DNA from: Reyranella soli
Lineage (GTDB): Bacteria > Pseudomonadota > Alphaproteobacteria > Reyranellales > Reyranellaceae
DNA: 38,413 bases
NCBI RefSeq assembly: GCF_007992495.1
Contig: NZ_BKAJ01000023.1
Coordinates: 1 to 38,413 of the forward strand
Reading direction: 5' to 3'
A program made the translations under genes and the position numbers. The notes under the pieces were generated by a model. The model worked only from the letters and a program-made list of their open reading frames with translations, was not told the origin of the DNA and ran no database searches. Position 1 is the stretch's first letter. Each line of letters starts with the position of its first letter. Shown here one piece after another: positions 33,056 through 38,413 of the stretch.

Positions 33056-33766
33056 CTAAGCCGCCTTTGCCCGACTCTCGACTGCGCGCTTGAGCGCTGC
33101 CCGCGCCAGCAGGCGGGTCGAATCGAGCGTCGGCAGGGGCGAGTTTCTGTCGTTGATGATCAGCGGGATCTCGGTGCAGCCCAGCACCACGGCATCGCAG
33201 CCCTGGTCCTTCATGCGCGCGATGACCTGCTGGAAGTAGGCGATGCCCGCCGGCGTGAACTGGCTGCACACCAGCTCGTCCATGATGATGCGGTTGCACT
33301 CGTCTCGCTCGGCCGCGCTCGGCTTGACGTACTGCAGGCCTCGCGCCGCGAACTTCTCCGGATAGACCTCGCTGTCGACCAGCCACTTGGTGCCGGTGAT
33401 GCCGATGCGGCGATAGCCGCGCTCGACGGCATGCTGCGCCGCGACCTCGGCGATGTGCAGCCAGGGCAAAGGCGACTTCGGCAGCACGTGGGGCAATGCC
33501 TGGTGGATGGTGTTGTCCGGGCAGATCAAGAAATCGGCGCCCATCTTCGCGAGCTTGTGCGCCGAGGCGAGCATCAGCTCGCCCACGGCCGGCCAGTCGT
33601 TGCGATCGAGATGCACGACGTAGTCGGCGAGCGACGGCGTGTGCATGGACACTTCGGGATGGGCATGCTGTCGGCCCATCAGCGTCGCACCCTCGACACA
33701 GATCGTGCGATAGCAGAGGGCCGCGCCCTCGGCCGAACAGGCGACGATGCCGATATGCTGCGCCAT
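33056..33766 (-). CDS. Aspartate/glutamate racemase-family protein
   Basis: A 236-residue protein of the Asp/Glu racemase superfamily. GIVACSAEGAALCYRTIC opens the first domain, ADFLICPDNTIHQALPHV is the first active-site loop and VVLGCTEIPLII carries the conserved second catalytic cysteine. In the first loop the residue directly before NT is aspartate and a cysteine lies three positions earlier, so a racemase with two cysteines is likely but not certain. The start ATG at 33766 overlaps the stop of the DUF1993 gene by one base (TGATG), indicating coupling. The frame is open far upstream, but that region is antisense-like noise. Confidence 0.85.
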   Translation of the reverse strand: MAQHIGIVACSAEGAALCYRTICVEGATLMGRQHAHPEVSMHTPSLADYVVHLDRNDWPAVGELMLASAHKLAKMGADFLICPDNTIHQALPHVLPKSPLPWLHIAEVAAQHAVERGYRRIGITGTKWLVDSEVYPEKFAARGLQYVKPSAAERDECNRIIMDELVCSQFTPAGIAYFQQVIARMKDQGCDAVVLGCTEIPLIINDRNSPLPTLDSTRLLARAALKRAVESRAKAA

Positions 33767-34290
33767 CAGCTCTTGATCCGCATGCGGCCGAGGAAGTCGC
33801 GCTTGCCGATCGGCACGCCCTTGTGTCGCAGGATGTCGTAGGCCGTGGTGGCGTGGAAATAGAAGTTGGGCAGCGAGAAGGAGAGCAGGAAGCCCTCGGC
33901 GGTGAACGGGATCTTCATCGTCGGCAGTTGGAAGGTGACGTCTTTGCCTTGCACCGCGTCGACGTCGGCGGCCTTGACCTGTTGCAGCGCCTCGCGCGCT
34001 TCGGTCACGGCCTTCTGCAGCCCGGCATAGTCCATGGTCGCGGGAATGGGTGACGGCGGCCCGAACACGCCTTCCTTCACGCCCTTGATCGCGCCCAGCG
34101 AATGATGCGCCGTCGCCCACACCTGGAACTTGAACGGCAGCATGTCGCCGCAGAGCTTCTCGTCCAGGACGGCATTGGGATCGGCGTTGCTGCCCTGGAA
34201 GTGGCTGAGGCCCTTGGCAAGGAAGCCCTCCACGGCGCCCAGGGTCTGCAGGTAGTTCACGACGCTGAGATCATAGAGTGAAACGGCCAT
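33766..34290 (-). CDS. DUF1993-family protein
   Basis: A 174-residue cytoplasmic protein of the DUF1993 type, related to DinB-like four-helix bundles. It begins MAVSLYDLSVVNYLQTLGAVEGFLAKGLSHF, typical of the family, and contains LPNFYFHATTAYDILRHKGVPIGKRDFLG at the end, which is strongly characteristic. The start ATG at 34290 follows GGAGGAAAAGCC. The function is unknown. It overlaps the racemase start by one base and they are probably one transcript. Confidence 0.88.
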   Translation of the reverse strand: MAVSLYDLSVVNYLQTLGAVEGFLAKGLSHFQGSNADPNAVLDEKLCGDMLPFKFQVWATAHHSLGAIKGVKEGVFGPPSPIPATMDYAGLQKAVTEAREALQQVKAADVDAVQGKDVTFQLPTMKIPFTAEGFLLSFSLPNFYFHATTAYDILRHKGVPIGKRDFLGRMRIKS

Positions 34291-34431
34291 GGCTTTTCCT
34301 CCGGGTTGGAGCGCCCTGCTTACTCGAAACGGCTCAATCCTCATAGGGTCATTAGGCGTTCGCCGCTTCGGTCGGCAAGGAGGATCGTCTAGTCTCGCGG
34401 CCAACCGAACCGTCTTCAGGAGACGCACATC

Positions 34432-35148
34432 ATGATCGACCTGCACTACTGGCCGACCCCCAACGGCTTCAAGATCACCATCATGCTCGAGGAATGCGGC
34501 CTGCCCTACAAGATCGTGCCCGTGAACATCGGGACCGGCGAGCAGTTCAAGCCGGAGTTCCTGAAGATCAGCCCCAACAACCGCATGCCGGCCATCGTCG
34601 ATCACGAGCCGCCGGGCGGCGGCGCGCCGGTGTCGGTGTTCGAATCGGGTGCGGTCCTGCAATACCTCGCTGAGAAGGCGGGCAAGTTCCTGCCGAAAGA
34701 CCTGCGCGGCAAGTACGAGGTGCTGCAGTGGGTGAACTGGCAGATGGGCGGGCTGGGGCCGATGGCGGGCCAGGCCAACCACTTCAACATGTATGCGCCG
34801 CAGTTCAATCCGCCTGAGGCGCTGAAGTACGGGCAGGACCGTTACAGCAACGAGGTCAACCGGCTGTTCGGCGTGCTGAACAAGCGGCTGGCCGACCGAA
34901 CCTACGTCGCAGGTGACTACTCGATTGCTGACATGATGATCTGGCCATGGGTCGTGGGCTTCAAGAACTTCGGCCAGAAGCTGGAGGACTTCCCCAACCT
35001 CAAGAAGTGGTTCGAAGAGACGGTCGGCCGGCGGCCGGCGGTCTTGAAGGGCAAGGCGGTCGGTTTGGACCTGCGCCCCAAGCCCGGCATCAACACCGAC
35101 GAGCAGCGCAAGGTCCTGTTCGGCCAGACAGCAGCAGTGGTCCGCTGA
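34432..35148 (+). CDS. YfcG-like glutathione S-transferase
   Basis: A 238-residue GST of the Nu/YfcG kind, which in E. coli acts as a glutathione-dependent disulfide reductase. The hallmark N-terminus PTPNGFKITIMLEECGLPY, then KPEFLKISPNNRMPAIVDHEPPGGG and FESGAVLQYLAEK, and WVNWQMGGLGPMAGQANHF in the helical domain all match closely. The ATG follows AGGAGACGC. A C-terminal extension of about 25 residues (LRPKPGINTDEQRKVLFGQ) exceeds the second copy at 36731-37357. No partner genes indicate the substrate. Confidence 0.93.
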   Translation: MIDLHYWPTPNGFKITIMLEECGLPYKIVPVNIGTGEQFKPEFLKISPNNRMPAIVDHEPPGGGAPVSVFESGAVLQYLAEKAGKFLPKDLRGKYEVLQWVNWQMGGLGPMAGQANHFNMYAPQFNPPEALKYGQDRYSNEVNRLFGVLNKRLADRTYVAGDYSIADMMIWPWVVGFKNFGQKLEDFPNLKKWFEETVGRRPAVLKGKAVGLDLRPKPGINTDEQRKVLFGQTAAVVR

Positions 35149-35205
35149 CTGCTGACAGAGGCTGACAGCAGGGGAGTCGTAGCGTCGCGATCAAAGGAGA
35201 TCGCC

Positions 35206-35685
35206 ATGGCCACGAGTTCCGGCTCCGCTGCCGACTTCGATTTCTTGATCGGCACCTGGAATTGCCACCATCGCTATCTCGTGCAGCGGTTGGCGGCCTG
35301 CCACGACTGGATCGAGTTCGACGGTGGCTTCGCCGCGCACAAGATCCTGGGCGGCTTCGGCAACATCGACGAGGGCGAGATCAACCTGCCGGGCGACGCC
35401 TATATCGGCGTGAGTCTCCGCACCTGGGATCCCGACAAATCGCGCTGGTCGATCTATTGGCTCGACAGCCGCCGGCCTGGATACCTGTTCCCGCCCGTCC
35501 ATGGCGGCTTTGTCCAGGGAGTCGGCACCTTCTATGGCGACGACAGCTTCAAGGGCCGGCCGATCCGCGCGCGTCTCACGTGGTCGCGCATCACCGAGCA
35601 GTCGGCGCGCTGGGAGCAGGCCTTCTCGCTCGACGAAGGCAACAACTGGGAGACCAACTGGTTCATGGATTTCACGAGAGTGTAA
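35206..35685 (+). CDS. Unknown protein, lipocalin-like (DUF1579-like) pattern
   Basis: A 159-residue cytoplasmic protein. The segments FDFLIGTWNCHHRYL, AAHKILGGFGNIDEGEINLPGD, GVSLRTWDPDKSRWSIYWLDSR and GVGTFYGDDSFKGRPIRARLTWSRI have the strand-rich, W-rich look of DUF1579-like beta-barrel proteins. The assignment is tentative. The ATG follows AAAGGAGATCGCC. The stop is 4 nt before the YciI-like gene, so the two are probably co-transcribed. Confidence 0.78.
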   Translation: MATSSGSAADFDFLIGTWNCHHRYLVQRLAACHDWIEFDGGFAAHKILGGFGNIDEGEINLPGDAYIGVSLRTWDPDKSRWSIYWLDSRRPGYLFPPVHGGFVQGVGTFYGDDSFKGRPIRARLTWSRITEQSARWEQAFSLDEGNNWETNWFMDFTRV

Positions 35686-35689
35686 CATC

Positions 35690-35992
35690 ATGGCCAAGAC
35701 GCTCTTCGCCGTGCTCAACACGCGTGGGCCCAACTGGGACGATTCGAAGCCCATGGAAGAGCAGGTCGACTGGCGCGCCCATGCAGACTTCATGAATGGG
35801 CTGGCCGCCGAAGGGTTCGTGCTGCTGGGCGGCCCGTTCAAGGGCACGCGCGACGTGCTGCTGGTCGTGCGAGCGGAGGACAGGCAGGAGGTCGAAGCGC
35901 GCTTGTCGCCGGATTGCTGGGTCGTCAAGGGCCTCCTGCGCAATCTCCGGATCGAACCGTGGGAATTGCGGCTGGGCTCCCTCGACCCTTGA
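35690..35992 (+). CDS. YciI-family protein
   Basis: A 100-residue single-domain protein with the YciI-like ferredoxin-type fold: a first strand TLFAVLNTRGPNWD, a central helix WRAHADFMNGLAAEGFVLLGGPFKGT and a C-terminal strand VKGLLRNLRIEPWELRLG. The helix H-A-D-F and GGP features are typical. The function is unknown. It starts 4 nt after the preceding stop, which decides the ATG at 35690 over the longer open frame. Confidence 0.85.
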   Translation: MAKTLFAVLNTRGPNWDDSKPMEEQVDWRAHADFMNGLAAEGFVLLGGPFKGTRDVLLVVRAEDRQEVEARLSPDCWVVKGLLRNLRIEPWELRLGSLDP

Positions 35993-36056
35993 CGCTAAGA
36001 GGGCGGACAACCACGTTCTCCCTGCCCTTTGAACCGAAAGGGCAGGAGGCACCATC

Positions 36057-36698
36057 ATGCAATCTCAGGAACGCGAGCTGATCAGTGGCCTGTTCGGTCG
36101 CCTGCAGCCGTTCGAAACCCAACCGCGCGACAGCGAGGCTGAAGCGCTGATCAAGGATACCATCGCCCGCCAGCCCGCCGCGCCGTACCTGCTCGTGCAG
36201 ACCGTGCTGGTGCAGGAGCAGGCGCTGAAGGCGGCCCAGGAGCGCATCGCCGAGCTCGAGGCCCGGGCGGGCACCGCCGCTCCAGCCGCGTCCGGCTTTT
36301 TGGGCAGCGCGCCCAAGATCGGCCCGTGGGGCGCCCAGCCCGCCGCACCCGCCGCGCCGCCTCCCTCGGTGCCATCGACACGCTCGCCGCTGCAGGCCGC
36401 GCTGGCGCCGCAGCAAGGCGGCGGCGGTGGTTTCCTGCGCACGGCGATGGCAACCGCGGCCGGTGTCGCCGGCGGCGCGCTGCTGTTCGAAGGCATTCGC
36501 AACCTGATGGGCAGCAATCCCGGGCCGTTTGGACAGACGGCGGCGGCGCAGCCCGCGCCCTTGTTGCCGCAGGACAACCAGCAGGCCCTGGCCGACAGCA
36601 ACCCGATGCCCGACGACCTGCGCAATGACGACTACGATTCGGCCGCCTACGACGACAGTGGCGGCGACATGGGCGGGTCCGACGACGAGTGGGCCTGA
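36057..36698 (+). CDS. DUF2076-family protein
   Basis: A 213-residue protein of the DUF2076 type. The first 70 residues are the conserved helical part (QERELISGLFGRLQPFETQPRDSEAEALIKDTIARQPAAPYLLVQTVLVQEQALKAA), followed by a proline/alanine-rich linker, a glycine-rich hydrophobic stretch (FLRTAMATAAGVAGGALLFEGIRNLMG) and an acidic, disordered tail. The role is unknown; relatives are presumed periplasmic ligand-binding or membrane-associated proteins. The ATG follows GGCAGGAGGCACC. Confidence 0.88.
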   Translation: MQSQERELISGLFGRLQPFETQPRDSEAEALIKDTIARQPAAPYLLVQTVLVQEQALKAAQERIAELEARAGTAAPAASGFLGSAPKIGPWGAQPAAPAAPPPSVPSTRSPLQAALAPQQGGGGGFLRTAMATAAGVAGGALLFEGIRNLMGSNPGPFGQTAAAQPAPLLPQDNQQALADSNPMPDDLRNDDYDSAAYDDSGGDMGGSDDEWA

Positions 36699-36730
36699 GC
36701 TTTTCTTAACTGCAAGGGGGGAACGAGGAG

Positions 36731-37357
36731 ATGATCGAGCTTCATACGTGGGGCACGCCCAACGGCCGCAAGATTTCGATAATGCTGGAGGAGTGCGGGC
36801 TGCCTTATAGCGTGCACAAGATCGACATTTCCAAGGGCGAGCAGTTCAAGCCCGAGTTCCTCAAGATCAGTCCCAACAACCGCATCCCGGCGATCGTCGA
36901 TCCCGACGGTCCCGGCGGCAAGCCGATCAGCCTGTTCGAATCGGGCGCCATCCTGATCTACCTCGCCGAGAAGACCGGCAAGTTCCTGTCGAAGGATCCG
37001 GCGCAGAAGTACAAGACGCTGGAATGGCTGATGTGGCAGATGGGCGGCGTCGGCCCGATGTTCGGCCAGGCCCATCACTTCCTGCGCGCCGCGCCGACCA
37101 AGATCGAGTACGGCATCAAGCGCTACGTCGACGAGGCCAAGCGCCTCTATGGCGTGCTCGACAAGCAGCTCGCCGGCACTGCCTTCGCCGCGGGTTCGGA
37201 CTACACCATCGCCGACATGGCGATCTTCCCGTGGGCGGCGCGCCATGAATGGCACACCGTCAACCTCGCCGACTTCCCCAACGTCAAGCGCTGGTACGAC
37301 ATCATCAACGCCCGGCCCGCCGTGACCAAGGGCATGGCGGTGCCGTATCTCAACTGA
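36731..37357 (+). CDS. YfcG-like glutathione S-transferase (second copy)
   Basis: A 208-residue paralogue of the protein at 34432-35148, with the same landmarks: TPNGRKISIMLEECGLPYSV, KPEFLKISPNNRIPAIVDPDGPGGK, FESGAILIYLAEKTGKF, WLMWQMGGVGPMFGQAHHF and a final YTIADMAIFPWAARHEW. E. coli YfcG is a glutathione-dependent disulfide-bond reductase, which is the likely activity. It lacks the C-terminal extension of the first copy. The ATG follows GGGGGGAACGAGGAG. The next gene starts 6 nt after its stop. Confidence 0.93.
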   Translation: MIELHTWGTPNGRKISIMLEECGLPYSVHKIDISKGEQFKPEFLKISPNNRIPAIVDPDGPGGKPISLFESGAILIYLAEKTGKFLSKDPAQKYKTLEWLMWQMGGVGPMFGQAHHFLRAAPTKIEYGIKRYVDEAKRLYGVLDKQLAGTAFAAGSDYTIADMAIFPWAARHEWHTVNLADFPNVKRWYDIINARPAVTKGMAVPYLN

Positions 37358-37363
37358 CGTCCG

Positions 37364-37768
37364 ATGAGGCGAGCGCTGCTGCTGTTGGCACTGGCTGTCG
37401 GTGCCTGCGCCCAGCCAGGCGCGCCGCCGGTTTGCACCGCTCCGCTGAAACCTGCCGTCGCGATCGATCTCTACTTCGGTCGCGACAAGCCGGCCGGCGG
37501 CGAGGTGACGGATGCGGAGTGGGGGGCCTTCCTCAACGAGGTCGTGACGTCGCGCTTTCCCGACGGGCTGAGCGTCTTCGATTCGGCGGGCCAGTACCGC
37601 GAGCCGACAGGCCGCATCGTGCGCGAGCGCAGCAAGCGCCTAGTCGTGATCGTCTTCGATGCGCCGGCACACAAGGCCAAGGTCGTGGAGATCGTCGAGG
37701 CCTATAAGCAGCGCTTCGGCCAGTACAGCGTGTTCCGCGTCGAGCAGCCGGTCTGCGCCGGCCTCTGA
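37364..37768 (+). CDS. DUF3574-like lipoprotein
   Basis: A 134-residue protein with a lipobox, LALAVGAC, placing the lipidated cysteine at residue 15. The mature domain (AIDLYFGRDKPAGGEVTDAEWGAFLNEVVTSRFPDGLSVFDSAGQYREPTGRIVRERSKRLVVIVFD) matches the DUF3574 pattern. The function is unknown. It starts 6 nt after the GST stop and is probably co-transcribed with it. The lipoprotein is expected in the inner or outer membrane facing the periplasm. Confidence 0.85.
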   Translation: MRRALLLLALAVGACAQPGAPPVCTAPLKPAVAIDLYFGRDKPAGGEVTDAEWGAFLNEVVTSRFPDGLSVFDSAGQYREPTGRIVRERSKRLVVIVFDAPAHKAKVVEIVEAYKQRFGQYSVFRVEQPVCAGL

Positions 37769-37787
37769 CTATACTTTCGGGCAACTG

Positions 37788-37815
37788 TTCACCGCCCGGG
37801 AAAACCGGCTAGATT
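37788..37815 (+). promoter_or_regulatory. Possible promoter of the dps gene
   Basis: TTCACC (37788-37793) and TAGATT (37810-37815) are spaced by 16 nt, about 37 nt before the dps start, in an AT-richer gap. The match is modest. No OxyR or Fur site was recognised. Confidence 0.3.
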
Positions 37816-37851
37816 GCCCATCGACAGTCAGCCTTCAGGAGATCTGTACTC

Positions 37852-38370
37852 ATGGCCAAGGACGCCAAATCCCGCCGCACCGCCAATCTCGCCACGCCCA
37901 ACGACCTCGGCGCCAACGCCAGCAAGGAAGTGGCAGGTGGGCTCAACATCCTGCTGGCCGACGTCATTGCGCTCTACTTCAAGACCAAGAACTTCCACTG
38001 GCACGTCTCGGGCCCGCATTTCCGCGACTACCATCTGCTGCTCGACGACCAGGCGACCCAGATCGACGCCATGACCGACGTCATCGCCGAGCGCGTGCGC
38101 AAGCTCGGCGCCACGACCATCCGTTCGGTCGGCCACATCAAGCGCCTGCAGCGCGTGCTCGACAACGACGCCGAGTACGTGACGCCGGCCGACATGCTGG
38201 CCGAGCTGCGCGACGACAACAAGGAACTGCTCAAGCACATGCGCATCCTGCACGAGGTCGCCGACGAGCACGGCGACATCGCGACGGCCAGCCTGATCGA
38301 GAACTGGGTCGACGAGACCGAGCAGCGCGTGTGGTTCCTGTTCGAAACGGGACGGCGCACCGAAGGCTGA
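37852..38370 (+). CDS. dps: Dps-family DNA-binding ferritin
   Basis: A 172-residue Dps that oxidises and stores iron with hydrogen peroxide as oxidant, and usually coats DNA in stress. The intersubunit ferroxidase residues are complete when aligned to E. coli Dps: H49 (KNFHWHV), H61, D65, D76 and E80. The lysine/arginine-rich N-terminus (MAKDAKSRRTANLATP) is a likely DNA-binding tail. The C-terminal helix ends TEQRVWFLFETGRRTEG. The ATG follows TTCAGGAGATCTGTACTC. It appears to be a single-gene unit. Confidence 0.95.
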   Translation: MAKDAKSRRTANLATPNDLGANASKEVAGGLNILLADVIALYFKTKNFHWHVSGPHFRDYHLLLDDQATQIDAMTDVIAERVRKLGATTIRSVGHIKRLQRVLDNDAEYVTPADMLAELRDDNKELLKHMRILHEVADEHGDIATASLIENWVDETEQRVWFLFETGRRTEG

Positions 38371-38413
38371 TCGCTGGCGCGCGTCACTCCGGTGGCGCGT
38401 CTTCTGGGAGCGC
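38371..38413. repeat. Partial palindromic repeat at the right edge
   Basis: After the dps stop the sequence gcgcgtcactccggtggcgcg forms a short hairpin, and then runs into cttctgggagcgc. It resembles the first hairpin of the element at 32970-33039 (gcgccactccgtggcgc). The element is cut by the window end. Confidence 0.5.

Noticed and set aside
30522..33386. A 954-codon open frame on the minus strand opposite lon
   Set aside because: It mirrors the lon codon pattern, is low-complexity in Arg/Asp/His/Leu, has no family resemblance and lies wholly antisense to a clear Lon protease.

Overview
The window looks like chromosomal DNA of a high-GC Gram-negative bacterium, most likely an alphaproteobacterium. 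It shows strong third-position G/C, several twin-arginine (Tat) signal peptides, orphan tricarboxylate-type (TctC/Bug) binding proteins, an FnrN-type oxygen regulator with a CX2CX7C cluster, a NikR regulator and abundant GC-rich palindromic intergenic repeats. A Reyranella/Rhodospirillales- or Hyphomicrobiales-like host is a guess. No tRNA, rRNA, CRISPR, phage or IS element was recognised.

Layout. Positions 1-743 hold no convincing gene. Positions 744-6241 are bracketed by two similar orphan TctC genes. Between them lies an oxygen-response island: polyphosphate kinase 2, an unknown protein and an FNR-type regulator run rightward, and two secreted unknown proteins run leftward. One of the secreted genes is broken by a stop codon at the end of its signal peptide. 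The island is bracketed by two almost identical FNR-type boxes. Next come a VapBC-like toxin-antitoxin pair with a palindromic operator, a VOC protein, a secreted nucleosidase, gatB, a secreted beta-propeller-like protein and a lactonase-like metallo-hydrolase. An acyl-CoA dehydrogenase is divergent from an AraC regulator. A GntR regulator with a perfect AT-rich palindrome at its start overlaps a serine hydrolase.

Positions 18104-21745 form a nickel-homeostasis locus: a TonB-dependent receptor and nikR diverge from a textbook GTATGC-N16-GCATAC NikR operator, and a COG0523 metallochaperone GTPase converges on nikR. After a secreted cyclase and a secreted metallo-beta-lactamase-fold lactonase-like protein comes a tightly overlapping five-gene operon (24066-28640). 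It encodes a Gld-type ABC ATPase, an ABC-2 permease, a GldG-like auxiliary protein with a histidine-rich patch, a short DUF4340-like protein and a HupE/UreJ-family membrane protein. This is the best candidate for an incompletely described system.

The right end carries a serine hydrolase, a coupled hsp20-lon proteostasis pair, an amino-acid racemase with a DUF1993 protein, two YfcG-like glutathione transferases, several small unknown proteins and a Dps ferritin. Mosaic palindromic repeats occupy many gaps between convergent or independent genes (626-729, 15923-16014, 17494-17623, 30027-30135, 32970-33039, 38371-38413).
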